From Actinomyces sp. oral taxon 414 (GTDB lineage: Bacteria > Actinomycetota > Actinomycetes > Actinomycetales > Actinomycetaceae): 64,000 bases of DNA. The stretch spans positions 1,302,001 to 1,366,000 of the forward strand of contig NZ_CP012590.1 of NCBI RefSeq assembly GCF_001278845.1. Direction: 5' to 3'. Position 1 is the first letter of the stretch. Each line of letters starts with the position of its first letter. The position numbers and the translations under genes were made by a program. The notes under the pieces were generated by a model. That model was not told the DNA's origin, ran no database searches, and was given only the letters and a program-made list of their open reading frames with translations. Shown here piece after piece: positions 8,836 to 18,676 of this stretch.

Positions 8836-8851
8836 GTGAGAATTTTCTCAC
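8836..8851. terminator. Small inverted repeat after the hicB-like gene
   Basis: GTGAGAATTTTCTCAC, arms of 7 bp around TT, lies 18 bp after the stop codon. It may end transcription of the hicA/hicB region, but no strong T-run follows. Confidence 0.35.
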
Positions 8852-8855
8852 CGGG

Positions 8856-9090
8856 ACCGGCGGAAAATGCACATCCTGTGGATGACTCGGCGCGACCGGC
8901 CGCAGCGAAGACGCGCTCCAACCCCGATTCCGCGAGTAATACCCACTGCGTCCGCAGCAATGGGCGTTTCTCGCCAAAAGGGTCTCGGTGGGAGCCTGCC
9001 TCTTCCTCGTCCTCCTAGCCGAAACGTGCACTTTGCACTCGAAAGTGCAGTTCCAACCGTCGTTCTCGAGTGCGAAGTGCACATCTCGGC
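8856..9090 (+). repeat. T-family intergenic repeat, copy 1
   Basis: The element opens with ACCGGCGGAAAATGCACATC and CTGTGGATGACTCGGCGCG and closes with a 73-nt hairpin at 9018-9090. The hairpin arms contain CGTGCACTTTGCACTCGA and TCGAGTGCGAAGTGCAC around a conserved TGCAGTTCCAACCGTC loop. The same opening and hairpin recur at 62896-63122, and the opening recurs inverted at 9400-9484. No ORF here has coding character. Confidence 0.75.
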
Positions 9091-9399
9091 GAAGAAGCGG
9101 AACGGTCGCCCTGGAACAGCTCCGGCGACCCGGCGAGAAAGGCTCATTGAGCGTTTCTCATCGGAATAGTCCTGGACTTTCGAGGCGCGGCTCTTGGCGA
9201 GAGCATCTTCGGCGCTCCGCCGGATTCGAGTCTTCGGCGCGCCTCCGTCTCGGGGGGAGACTCGCGGGCGGACGGCACGGTCGACACGGCCGCGGGCGAC
9301 CGGTCCCGTCCCCGGGCCGCCGGGGCGCCCGCCGCGCGCACGGGCGGGCCGTGTGAGGGGGCGCGTCTCGTAGTGTGGTGGCAATTCCCGCGGGCTCCC

Positions 9400-9484
9400 G
9401 CCCGGCCGGCCGCGCCGAGAGTCATCCACAGGATGTGCACTTTCCGCCGGTTTCGCGTGTCGTTTCCGCCGGTTTCGGCGAGAG
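9400..9484 (-). repeat. T-family intergenic repeat, inverted partial copy 2
   Basis: On the minus strand this segment reads as two GAAACCGGCGGAAA blocks followed by GTGCACATCCTGTGGATGAC, nearly identical to 62896-62955. The hairpin half of the family is absent. It lies upstream of the leuA leader. Confidence 0.7.
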
Positions 9485-9558
9485 AGGGGGTGGGGACCTG
9501 CGCGCGGGGGCGCCCATGGGGTAACCTCGCCCTCGTGCGAGCGACTGCGCGAGTGCGG

Positions 9559-9594
9559 ATGAGCCTCCTGCTTAGTCGCCGCGGCGGGGCCTGA
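9559..9594 (+). CDS. leuL: leuA leader peptide (attenuator)
   Basis: A short ORF encodes MSLLLSRRGGA with three consecutive leucine codons (CTC CTG CTT), 113 bp upstream of leuA. Leu-rich leader peptides ahead of leuA are a known actinobacterial attenuation device: ribosome stalling at Leu codons during leucine shortage changes downstream RNA folding and lets leuA be read. The GC-rich inverted sequence after 9594 could form the competing stems, but I could not resolve one clear terminator. Confidence 0.75.
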   Translation: MSLLLSRRGGA

Positions 9595-9707
9595 CGGGCC
9601 GGCACCCCGACCGCGGCTGATCCGTCCTGCCGACCACCGGGACCGGGCGGCGCGCCCCCGCGATGCGCCGTCGGACCCGAGCGACCACACCCCCACAGGA
9701 AGAACCC

Positions 9708-11486
9708 ATGCGCACCGCACGTCCCGCCCCCCAGCAGCCCTCCGGCATGCCCTTCACCAAGTACACCCCCTTCCTCGACACCGTCGCCACCGACCTGCCC
9801 GACCGCACCTGGCCCTCCCGGCGCATCACCGCCGCCCCCCGCTGGCTGAGCACCGACCTGCGCGACGGCAACCAGAGCCTCATCGAGCCCATGGGCCCAT
9901 CGGCCAAGCGCGCCGTGTTCGACCTGCTGGTGGCGATGGGCTTCAAGGAGATCGAGGTCGGCTTCCCCGCCGCCTCCCAGACCGACTATGACTTCGTGCG
10001 GTCCCTGGTCGACGACGACGCCGTCCCCGACGACGTCACCATCTCCGTGCTCACCCAGTCGCGCACCGACCTCATCGACCGCACCCTGGACGCCTGCGTG
10101 GGGCTGCCCCGCGCCACCGTCCACCTCTACAACGCCCTGTCGCCCCTGTTCCGCAGGATCGTCTTCCGCATGGACCGCGACGACATCCGCGAGCTCGCCG
10201 TCGACGGCACCAGGGCGGTCATGGCCCGGGCCGAGAAGGTCCTGGACGAGGACACGGTCTTCGGCTTCGAGTACTCCCCGGAGATCTTCGTCGACACCGA
10301 GCGTGACTACGCCCTGGAGGTCTGCGAGGCCGTCATGGGCGTGTGGCAGCCCGAGGGGGATCGCGAGATCATCCTCAACCTGCCCGCCACCGTCGAGCGC
10401 GCCACCCCCAACGTCTACGCCGACCAGATCGAGTGGATGAGCCGGAACCTGTCCCACCGCGAGAGCGTGTGCCTGTCACTGCACAACCACAACGACCGCG
10501 GCTCGGGCGTGGCCGCCGCCGAGCTCGGCCTGCTGGCCGGGGCCGAGCGCGTCGAGGGCTGCCTGTTCGGCCACGGCGAGCGCACCGGCAACGTCGACCT
10601 GATCACCCTGGCCCTCAACCTGTTCAGCCAGGGCGTGGACCCCATGCTCGACATCTCCGACATCGACGAGATCCGCCGCGTCGTGGAGCGCTCCACCAAT
10701 ATGGAGGTGCCCCCGCGCACCCCCTACGCCGGCGAGCTCGTCTACACCTCCTTCTCCGGCTCCCACCAGGACGCCATTAAGAAGGGCTTCGCCGACCGCG
10801 CCCGGGCCGTGGAGGCCAAGCGGGCCGAGGGCCTGGACGCCGTCGCCGCCGAGATGGCCGTGCCCTGGTCCATGCCCTACCTGCCCATCGACCCCCACGA
10901 CGTGGGCCGCTCCTACGAGGCCGTGGTGAGGGTCAACTCCCAGTCCGGCAAGGGCGGGGTGTCCTACCTGCTCAAGACGACCCATAACCTGGACCTGCCG
11001 CGCCGCCTCCAGATCGAATTCTCCCGCATCGTCCAGCGCCACGCCGACACCCGCGGCGGGGAGGTCGACGCCGGAGACCTGTGGACGATCTTCACCGACG
11101 AGTACCTGCCCGCCAAGGCCGCCCCCGGGGCCGACCTGCCCGCCTGGGGCCGCTACGAACTCAAGGGCGCCACCCTGACCGCCGCCGGCGACGAGGACTC
11201 CATCCTCACCGTCACCCTGCGCGACGGCGGCCGGCGCCGACTGCTGACCGCCTCCGGCAACGGCCCCCTGGACGCCTTCGTCACCGCCCTGGAGCAGACC
11301 GGCGTGGAGGTGCGCATCCTCGACTACGCCGAGCACGCCCTGAGCCAGGGCCGCGACGCCCTGGCAGCCTCCTACGTCGAGTGCGAGATCGCCGGGCAGG
11401 TCCTGTGGGGCGTGGGCATCGACCCCTCCATCACGACCTCCTCCTTCAAGGCCGTCATCTCCGCCGTCAACCGGGCCCTGCGCTGA
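9708..11486 (+). CDS. leuA: 2-isopropylmalate synthase
   Basis: LeuA condenses acetyl-CoA with 2-ketoisovalerate, the first committed step of leucine synthesis. The 592-aa protein is the long actinobacterial form. The catalytic barrel comes first ([11 protein letters not shown] near 50, the divalent-metal site [10 protein letters not shown] near 265, [12 protein letters not shown]) and a C-terminal regulatory domain after about 440 ([18 protein letters not shown]), the Leu feedback site. An in-frame ATG at 9663 exists, but the ATG at 9708 has AGGAAGA at 9697-9703 and the expected N-terminus. Expression is probably set by the upstream leader peptide. recO follows after 14 bp. Confidence 0.96.
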   Translation: MRTARPAPQQPSGMPFTKYTPFLDTVATDLPDRTWPSRRITAAPRWLSTDLRDGNQSLIEPMGPSAKRAVFDLLVAMGFKEIEVGFPAASQTDYDFVRSLVDDDAVPDDVTISVLTQSRTDLIDRTLDACVGLPRATVHLYNALSPLFRRIVFRMDRDDIRELAVDGTRAVMARAEKVLDEDTVFGFEYSPEIFVDTERDYALEVCEAVMGVWQPEGDREIILNLPATVERATPNVYADQIEWMSRNLSHRESVCLSLHNHNDRGSGVAAAELGLLAGAERVEGCLFGHGERTGNVDLITLALNLFSQGVDPMLDISDIDEIRRVVERSTNMEVPPRTPYAGELVYTSFSGSHQDAIKKGFADRARAVEAKRAEGLDAVAAEMAVPWSMPYLPIDPHDVGRSYEAVVRVNSQSGKGGVSYLLKTTHNLDLPRRLQIEFSRIVQRHADTRGGEVDAGDLWTIFTDEYLPAKAAPGADLPAWGRYELKGATLTAAGDEDSILTVTLRDGGRRRLLTASGNGPLDAFVTALEQTGVEVRILDYAEHALSQGRDALAASYVECEIAGQVLWGVGIDPSITTSSFKAVISAVNRALR

Positions 11487-11500
11487 GCGGATCGACGGGC

Positions 11501-12250
11501 GTGGCCGCACAGCTCTACCGCGACGAGGCCGTGGTCCTGCGCACCCACAGGCTCGGCGAGGCGGACCGGATCATCGTGTCCCTCACCCGCTCCCACGGGC
11601 AGGTGCGCGCCGTCGCCAGGGGCGTGCGCCGCACGACCTCCCGCTTCGGCGCGCGCCTGGAGCCCTTCTCCCTCGTCGACGTCCAGCTGCGCGCCGGGCG
11701 CAGCCTCGACGTCGTCGCCCAGGCGGAGACCATCGAGCCCTTCGGCCGGGACCTCTCCCGCGACTACTCCGTGTTCACCTGCGCCTCCACCATGGTGGAG
11801 ACCGCCGAGCGCCTGACCCGCGACGGCGCCGACCTGGGCACGTCCGACTCGCCCCAGCAGTTCCTCCTGCTCTACGGGGCCCTGGCCGCCCTGGCCCGAC
11901 GCCGCCACGCCCCCGGCCTGGTCCTGGACTCCTACCTGCTGCGGGCCCTGGCCCTGGCCGGCTGGGCGCCGTCGTGCTACGACTGCGCCCGCTGCGGGCG
12001 GGGCGGGCCCCACACCGCCTTCCACGTCCAGGCCGGCGGGGCCGTGTGCGCCGCCTGCCGCCCGGCCGGGGCCGTCGACGTCGAACCGGCCGTCATGGCC
12101 CTGCTGGGGGCGCTGCTGAGCGGGCACTGGGCCACGGCCGACGCCTCCGCCCGGCGCGATCGCGCCCGGGCCTCCGGGCTGGTCTCCGCCTACACGACCT
12201 GGCACCTGGAGCGCCGCCTGCGCTCCCTCACCCTCGTCGAAAGGGCCTGA
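11501..12250 (+). CDS. recO: DNA repair protein RecO
   Basis: RecO helps load RecA on SSB-coated single-stranded DNA in the RecFOR pathway. The 249-aa product has the N-terminal OB fold ([32 protein letters not shown]), a helical middle, and the four-cysteine zinc site [10 protein letters not shown] ... CAACRPAG near residues 157-187. The GTG at 11501 gives the family N-terminus [13 protein letters not shown]. It is followed directly by uppS (stop TGA at 12248-12250, next ATG at 12252), the usual recO-uppS pairing of actinobacteria. Confidence 0.95.
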   Translation: MAAQLYRDEAVVLRTHRLGEADRIIVSLTRSHGQVRAVARGVRRTTSRFGARLEPFSLVDVQLRAGRSLDVVAQAETIEPFGRDLSRDYSVFTCASTMVETAERLTRDGADLGTSDSPQQFLLLYGALAALARRRHAPGLVLDSYLLRALALAGWAPSCYDCARCGRGGPHTAFHVQAGGAVCAACRPAGAVDVEPAVMALLGALLSGHWATADASARRDRARASGLVSAYTTWHLERRLRSLTLVERA

Positions 12251-12251
12251 T

Positions 12252-13175
12252 ATGACCGACGCCGCACTTGGGCGCGTCCCCCTCCACCGCGAGGGCCTGA
12301 CCCCGCCCGACCTGCCCGGGCGCGCCCTGCCCGCCCACGTCGCCTGCGTCATGGACGGCAACGGCCGCTGGGCCAACGCCCGCGGCCTGCCGCGCACCGA
12401 GGGCCACCGGGTGGGGGAGTCGACCATGATGGACGTCATCGCCGGCGCCGTCGAGCTGGGGGTGCGCGAGCTGAGCGTCTACGCCTTCTCCACCGAGAAC
12501 TGGCGCCGCTCCCCGGCGGAGGTGCGCTTCCTCATGGGCTTCACCCGCACCGTCCTGCGGGCCCAGACCGACGACCTGCTGGAGTGGGGCGTGCGCGTCA
12601 ACTGGGTGGGGCGCACCCCGCGCCTGTGGAAGTCGGTCCTGTCGGAGGTGCGCCGCTCCGAGCGCATCACCGCCGGTAACGAGACCATGGTGCTCAATAT
12701 GTGCCTCAACTACGGGGGCCGGGCCGAGATCGCCGACGCCGCCCGCGCCATCGCCGGGGAGGTCGCCGCCGGTCGCCTCAAGGCCTCGGCGATCACCGAG
12801 GCCACGATCCGGCGCCACCTGTACTCCCCGGCCATGCGCGACGTCGACCTGCTCATCCGCACCGGCGGCGAGCAGCGCACCTCCAACTTCCTCATCTGGG
12901 AGGCGGCCTACGCCGAGCTGTACTTCTCCGCCCTGCCCTGGCCGGAGTTCGACCGCGTCCAGCTGTGGCGGGCGGTGGAGGCCTACGCCGGGCGGGAGCG
13001 GCGCTTCGGCGGGGCCGTCGACGCCGTGGACGGGCCGGGGCCGGCGCCGGCCGGCGAGCAGGAGGCGCACAGGCCGAAGAGCTCGGCGGTGTGCTCCACC
13101 CCCGTGAAGCCGTGCGCCGCCGAGACCCCGGCGATCCAGGCCTCCAGCTCGCCACCGGCGATCTCCACCGTGTAA
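12252..13175 (+). CDS. uppS: Isoprenyl (undecaprenyl-type) diphosphate synthase with read-through C-terminal tail
   Basis: This cis-prenyltransferase makes the polyprenyl diphosphate carrier for cell-wall synthesis. It shows CVMDGNGRWANARG with catalytic Asp35, GAVELGVRELSVYAFSTENW and DLLIRTGGEQRTSNFLIWE. The family normally ends near YAGRERRFGG (about residue 257). Here the frame runs ~50 residues further into Pro/Ala/Ser-rich sequence that is simply the antisense of the 3' part of zur. It therefore overlaps the convergent zur gene by 193 bp. The tail is probably non-functional and reflects loss of the ancestral stop codon. Confidence 0.93.
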   Translation: MTDAALGRVPLHREGLTPPDLPGRALPAHVACVMDGNGRWANARGLPRTEGHRVGESTMMDVIAGAVELGVRELSVYAFSTENWRRSPAEVRFLMGFTRTVLRAQTDDLLEWGVRVNWVGRTPRLWKSVLSEVRRSERITAGNETMVLNMCLNYGGRAEIADAARAIAGEVAAGRLKASAITEATIRRHLYSPAMRDVDLLIRTGGEQRTSNFLIWEAAYAELYFSALPWPEFDRVQLWRAVEAYAGRERRFGGAVDAVDGPGPAPAGEQEAHRPKSSAVCSTPVKPCAAETPAIQASSSPPAISTV

Positions 13176-13471
13176 CCGCACCGGCGGCACACGATGTGGT
13201 GGTGGTGCCCGGGCCGCTCGCAACTGCGGTAGAGGGCCTCGCCCTCAGCGTTGCGGACCTGGTCGATCTCCCCGGCCTCGGCCATGGCGGTCAGATTGCG
13301 GTAGACGGTGGCCAGGCCCACCCGCGTGCCCTCCGACTCCAGGGCGGAGTGGATCTGCTGGGCGGAGCGGAAGCTGTCCGTGCGCTCCAGGATGTCGTGG
13401 ACGGCGGCCCTCTGCCAGGTCGCCCGCGGGCGCGGCGAGGTGGATCCTGCGGTGGAGCGGGGCAGGTTCAT
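12983..13471 (-). CDS. zur: Fur-family zinc uptake regulator (Zur/FurB)
   Basis: The 162-aa repressor has a winged-helix N-terminus (RSAQQIHSALESEGTRVGLA, TVYRNLTAMAEAGEI), a regulatory His cluster at 89-92, and two Cys pairs (Cys95/98 and Cys135/138) forming the structural zinc site. Its place at the end of a znuACB operon points to Zur rather than an iron-sensing Fur. It starts 3 bp after the znuB stop. Residues after ~141 are low-complexity and read through the convergent uppS 3' end. The likely operator is the box at 16415-16429. Confidence 0.9.
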   Translation of the reverse strand: MNLPRSTAGSTSPRPRATWQRAAVHDILERTDSFRSAQQIHSALESEGTRVGLATVYRNLTAMAEAGEIDQVRNAEGEALYRSCERPGHHHHIVCRRCGYTVEIAGGELEAWIAGVSAAHGFTGVEHTAELFGLCASCSPAGAGPGPSTASTAPPKRRSRPA

Positions 13472-13474
13472 GGC

Positions 13475-14413
13475 TCAGGACTCCCGGGCGGACGAGGGGC
13501 GGGCGGACGGGGCGGCGCGCCCTCTCCCGGCGCGGGGGCGCCGTCGCCCGCGCGCCCCCGCCAGGCGGACGGCGCCCCCGACCAGGGCGACGAGGGCGTA
13601 CAGGCCCACGAGCAGGACCACGATCATAGCGCCGGGGGAGGCCGCCACGAAGTAGGTGATCGTTAACCCGCTCACGCAGGCCGCGACCCCGATGCCCATG
13701 GCCAGGCGCATGGTGCGCGCGAAGGAGTGGGAGACGAGCTGGGCGACGGCCACCGGCACGATCATGACGGCGGAGACCAACAGGGCCCCCACCACGCGCA
13801 TGGACACCGACACCGTCAGGGCGGCGACGACGGCGACCAGCACATTGAGCGCCCCGGTGGGCAGGCCCATGGAGCGGGCGAACTCCTCGTCGTGGCACAG
13901 GGCGAACAGCGGCCCGCGCAGCCCCAGGCCAATGAGCAGGATCACGGCGGCCAGCACAATGGTGAACCAGGCGTCGCGCACCGAGACGGTGGCGATGGAC
14001 CCGAACAGGTAGCTGGTCAAGTTCGTCGTCGTGCCGCCGGCGAATTTAATGAGGATGACGCCCCCGGCGATGCCGCCGTAGAAGAGGATCGCCAGGGCGA
14101 CGTCGCCGCGGGTGCGCCCGCGGGCCCGGATCGCCTCGATGAGGACGGCGCCCGCCACCGAGGCGACGATCGCCCCGGGCACGGCCCAGGCGTCGGCGGG
14201 GGCGGCGCCCGCGGCGGCCCCGGCCAGCCAGCCCAGGGCCACCCCCGTCAGGGCGATGTGCCCAATGCCGTCGCCCAGCAGCGCCAGGCCCCGCTGGACC
14301 AGGTAGGTGCCGATGACGGGGGCCGACAGGCCCACCAGGACGGCGACAATGACGGCCCGCTGCATGAGCGGGCTGTCGAGCATGTGGCCGATGTCGGCGA
14401 GGACCTCGATCAC
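13475..14413 (-). CDS. znuB: Zinc/manganese ABC transporter permease ZnuB
   Basis: This is a 312-aa membrane protein of the ZnuB/MntB family with about eight to nine hydrophobic segments. Family features include YLVQRGLALLGDGIGHIALT, FLVGS-type loop TTTNLTSYLFGSIATVSVRD and RVVGALLVSAVMIVPVAVA. It forms the channel with ZnuC. Two GTG starts are possible: 14413, with GAGGGG upstream, and 14428, which overlaps the znuC stop as GTGA. I chose 14413. The last ~35 residues are Arg/Ala-rich and cytoplasmic. Confidence 0.9.
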   Translation of the reverse strand: MIEVLADIGHMLDSPLMQRAVIVAVLVGLSAPVIGTYLVQRGLALLGDGIGHIALTGVALGWLAGAAAGAAPADAWAVPGAIVASVAGAVLIEAIRARGRTRGDVALAILFYGGIAGGVILIKFAGGTTTNLTSYLFGSIATVSVRDAWFTIVLAAVILLIGLGLRGPLFALCHDEEFARSMGLPTGALNVLVAVVAALTVSVSMRVVGALLVSAVMIVPVAVAQLVSHSFARTMRLAMGIGVAACVSGLTITYFVAASPGAMIVVLLVGLYALVALVGGAVRLAGARGRRRPRAGRGRAAPSARPSSARES

Positions 14414-14424
14414 GACGGTGCCCC

Positions 14425-15387
14425 TCACGGTGCGCTCCGGCGGGGCAGCGGCGCCCCGGAGGAGGCCAGGGCGGGGGCGTGGTGGACGGCGGGGGCCGTG
14501 TCGCCGTGGGGGTGGGAGTGCTCGCAGTCGCCCGCCGCGTCGTGGCCGATCTCGTCGTGGCGGGCGTGGTCGTGGACGGCGGGGGCCAGGTCCGCCGCCG
14601 GCCCGTCCCAGATCGGGCGCCCCTCGCTCAGGACGACGGCGCGCTCGACGACGTCGGCCAGCTCGCCCATCTCGTGCAGGATCGTCAGCAGCGTGAGCCC
14701 CTGCGAGCGCAGCGACCCCAGAATGCGGGCCAGGGCCCGGCGCGAGTCGCGGTCGATGCCGGCCAGGGGCTCGTCGAGGATGAGCAGCTCGGGGCGGCGC
14801 ACCAGGGCCCGGGCGATGAGGACCCGCTGGGACTGGCCGCCGGAGAAGACCTGGACGTGGTCGTCGGCGCGCTCGGCCAGGCCCACGGCCTCCAGGGCGG
14901 CCAGGGCCCGCTCGCGCGCGCGCCGCCCCCGGTCCGCCAGGGGGCGGCGGGGGTCGAGCAGCCCGGAGCGGACCACCTCCAGGGCGGTGGCCGGCACGCC
15001 CGCCGCCGCCCCCACGCGCTGGGGCACGTAGCCCACCCTGCTCCACGGCACGGCGGAGCGGCGGGTGACGTCGTGGCCGAAGATCCGCGCGCTCCCCGTG
15101 CGGATGGGCAGCAGGCCCAGGACGGCGCGCACGAGCGTGGACTTGCCCGAGCCGTTGGCGCCCAGGAGGGCGACCGACTCGCCCGGCTCGATGCGCAGGT
15201 CGACGCCCGACAGGATCAGTCTCGACCCGAGGACGACGGACAGGTCCTCGACCTCGACGGCGGGCGCGGAGCCGGCGGCGGCGGCGCCGGAGCCGGGGCC
15301 GGGCGCGCCGCCGGGGCCGGGGGCGACGGGCGGGCGGGCGGGGGTCGGGGCGCCCTCCCGGTCGGGGCGCTCGCGGGGCGTGGTCAC
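14425..15387 (-). CDS. znuC: Zinc ABC transporter ATPase ZnuC with His-rich tail
   Basis: The 320-aa protein has a Pro/Gly/Ala-rich start (about 1-42), then a nucleotide-binding domain with Walker A GANGSGKST (76-84), signature FSGGQSQRVLIARAL, Walker B LLILDEPLAGID and switch His in LTILHEMGEL. The C-terminus is unusually His-rich (HDHARHDEIGHDAAGDCEHS and more), consistent with zinc buffering or sensing at the cytoplasmic face. Its GTG overlaps the znuA stop as GTGA, and its stop touches the znuB start region, so the operon is tightly coupled. Confidence 0.93.
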   Translation of the reverse strand: MTTPRERPDREGAPTPARPPVAPGPGGAPGPGSGAAAAGSAPAVEVEDLSVVLGSRLILSGVDLRIEPGESVALLGANGSGKSTLVRAVLGLLPIRTGSARIFGHDVTRRSAVPWSRVGYVPQRVGAAAGVPATALEVVRSGLLDPRRPLADRGRRARERALAALEAVGLAERADDHVQVFSGGQSQRVLIARALVRRPELLILDEPLAGIDRDSRRALARILGSLRSQGLTLLTILHEMGELADVVERAVVLSEGRPIWDGPAADLAPAVHDHARHDEIGHDAAGDCEHSHPHGDTAPAVHHAPALASSGAPLPRRSAP

Positions 15388-16415
15388 TGGCAGCTCAGCG
15401 CGGTGCGGAGCTCTTCGAGGTTGGCCCTCATGGCGTCGGCGTAGTCGCCGCTCTCGGGGGCGGACTCGATGGGACTGAGCACGCGGGTCTGGGCCCCGGT
15501 CTCGGCGGCGACGGCCTGGGCGGTCTCGGGGGAGACGAGCTCCTCGGTGAAGATGGTGGTGGTGCCGGTGGACTCGACGACCTTCTTGACCGCGGCGAGC
15601 TCGGCCGGGCTCGGCTCGGACTCGGGGTCGACGCCGGAGATCGAGGCCTGGGTCAGGCCGTAGCGGTCGGCGAGGTAGCCGAAGGCGGCGTGCGAGGTGA
15701 CGAAGGTGGTGCGCTCGCAGTGGCCCAGTCCGCTGGAGTAGCCGGTGTTCAGATCGGTGAGGGTCGTGGTGAGGGTGTTCAGGTTGGCGGCGTAGTCGTC
15801 GGCGTGGGCCGGGTCGGCCTGGGCCAGGGCGGCCTCGACCGCCTTGGCGGCCGCCTGCATGCGCACCGGGTCGAGCCAGAAGTGCGGGTCGAGGGCCGCG
15901 GCGGCGTCGTGGTCGTGGGCGGCCCCGGTGGCCCCGGTGGCCCCCGTGGCGTCGGTGGCCCCGGTGGCGTCCTCCTCGTGCTCCTCCTCCACGCCGTCGT
16001 GGTGGACCAGGTCGACGCTCCCGGCCAGATCGACCACCGCGGGGCCGGAGACCTGGGCGAGGGCGTCGTCGAGGGAGGGCTGGAAGCCGGAGACGTACAG
16101 GACCAGGGAGGAGGCGGACAGGGCGGTGACGTCCTTGGGGGACAGCTCGAAGTCGTGGGGCTCGACGTTGGTGGGGGTGACGCTGGTGACCGCGACGTGC
16201 TCGCCGCCGATGGCCTGCGCCAGGTACTGGATGGGGTAGAAGGACGTGGACACCGTCAGGGCGCCGGAGGGGGCCGGCGTCGGGGCCGCCCCGGAGGCGG
16301 CCGCACTGGAGTCCGATCCGGGGGACAGGGCGGCGCAGGAGGCCAGGGAACCGGCGAGGGCGAGGGCGAGGGCGGCGGCCAGGTGGCGGCGCGCGCGGGC
16401 GACCAGTGTGTTCAT
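15384..16415 (-). CDS. znuA: Zinc-binding lipoprotein ZnuA
   Basis: The 343-aa product has a lipoprotein signal (MNTLVARARRHLAAALALAL then LASC), so it is membrane-anchored outside the cell. It shows the cluster A-1 solute-binding pattern: TSFYPIQYLAQAIGG, TPTNVEPHDFELSPKD with a metal-ligand His, an acidic His-rich loop between about 130 and 170 (VHHDGVEEEHEED, AAHDHDAAA), then DPHFWLDP and FTEELVSPETAQ. The His/Glu loop is typical of zinc rather than manganese binders. An in-frame ATG at 16424 is possible, but the ATG at 16415 gives the better signal peptide. Confidence 0.93.
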   Translation of the reverse strand: MNTLVARARRHLAAALALALAGSLASCAALSPGSDSSAAASGAAPTPAPSGALTVSTSFYPIQYLAQAIGGEHVAVTSVTPTNVEPHDFELSPKDVTALSASSLVLYVSGFQPSLDDALAQVSGPAVVDLAGSVDLVHHDGVEEEHEEDATGATDATGATGATGAAHDHDAAAALDPHFWLDPVRMQAAAKAVEAALAQADPAHADDYAANLNTLTTTLTDLNTGYSSGLGHCERTTFVTSHAAFGYLADRYGLTQASISGVDPESEPSPAELAAVKKVVESTGTTTIFTEELVSPETAQAVAAETGAQTRVLSPIESAPESGDYADAMRANLEELRTALSCQ

Positions 16416-16429
16416 GGGAATCATTCTCA
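16415..16429. promoter_or_regulatory. Zur-box-like operator overlapping the znuA start codon
   Basis: TGAGAATGATTCCCA (minus strand) is a 7-1-7 imperfect palindrome, 6 of 7 positions paired, resembling Fur/Zur boxes (TGAnAAT-n-ATTnTCA). It touches the first base of the znuA ATG, so bound Zur would block both the promoter and a leaderless transcript start. Confidence 0.65.
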
Positions 16430-16601
16430 ATGCCGGTGCCGGTCGCGTCAAACCGGCCGGGTGGCGCCCGCATCACGTCGATCGGGTGACGCCTGCGTCA
16501 CGCTTCGGCAGGCGCGCGGACCGCCCCGCCGCGCGCCCGTAGACTGACGCCACTCGTTCCCACCAACCAGGTGTGGACAACGACGATATCAGGAGAATTC
16601 G

Positions 16602-17996
<1,395 letters not shown>

Positions 17997-18010
17997 GGCC
18001 CGCCCCATCC

Positions 18011-18050
18011 GGCGCGCCGCCGTCGAATCCCGGTCCGACGGCGGCGCGCC
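18011..18050. terminator. 15-bp GC hairpin after glyS
   Basis: A perfect 15-bp stem (18011-18025 with 18036-18050) and 10-nt loop starts 14 bp after the glyS stop and lies before the convergent gene ending at 18086. It has no T-run, as is common for hairpins in GC-rich actinobacteria. Confidence 0.6.
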
Positions 18051-18085
18051 GGCGGGTACGTCGGCGGCCCGCCGTCGGACTGGGG

Positions 18086-18475
18086 TCACCCTGCTGACTG
18101 TCCGGGTCGCCGGGCCCGTCGCCGTCGGACCACGGCGATGGCGAGCGGCGCCGTCAGCGTCCAGAAGCCCGAGGCGGGCATGGTCGCCACCCCTGCGGCG
18201 GTCAGCGCCGCCAGGCCGCCTATTACCGGCAGGGGCAGGGCGGGATCGCGCTTCTCCAGTTCCGCTACGGCGGTGCTGAGCACCATGAGCGAGGCGCCGG
18301 TGACCAGGAACCAGTAGGCGGCTCTGCGCTCCGCCGGCGCGGCCCAGGTGCCCACGAGGCCCTCACTGATGGCGGCCCTGATGGTGTCCCGGCCGACGAC
18401 CAGGCCGAGTCCCGTGTGGAGGACCGCCACGGCCGCCAAGGACCGTGCGACGAGCGGGCGGCCGTCTGTGCTCAT
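18086..18475 (-). CDS. Small four-helix membrane protein (DUF6463-like)
   Basis: The 129-aa protein has four hydrophobic segments (about 12-30, 50-68, 80-98 and 103-117) and a basic C-terminus (RRRRARRPGQ). The pattern ARSLAAVAVLHTGLGLVVGRD, AYWFLVTGASLMVLS and LPLPVIGGLAALTAAGVATM fits the small actinobacterial family DUF6463, of unknown role. The ATG at 18475 is six bases after a TAGCCT hexamer, so it probably has a leaderless mRNA. Confidence 0.75.
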   Translation of the reverse strand: MSTDGRPLVARSLAAVAVLHTGLGLVVGRDTIRAAISEGLVGTWAAPAERRAAYWFLVTGASLMVLSTAVAELEKRDPALPLPVIGGLAALTAAGVATMPASGFWTLTAPLAIAVVRRRRARRPGQSAG

Positions 18476-18481
18476 GTCAGG

Positions 18482-18487
18482 AGGCTA
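18482..18487 (-). promoter_or_regulatory. -10 hexamer TAGCCT of a leaderless gene
   Basis: TAGCCT on the minus strand ends exactly 6 nt before the ATG at 18475. No Shine-Dalgarno sequence precedes the start. Confidence 0.5.
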
Positions 18488-18676
18488 TCGGGGCCAGGCC
18501 GGTGCGAAAGGCGCAGCAGCGTTCGTCCTGGGCGGATACCGCGCCGTACCTGGTGGGGTGCTGTGCGCCGTGCCGAGGCCCTGCGGCTGAGGATGGTCGT
18601 GATGTGTCCGGATCGGCCGGCGCCGCCCGCCCCGCCCGCCTCCGGGGGGCGGGGCGCCGTCGGGCATGATGGGCCC

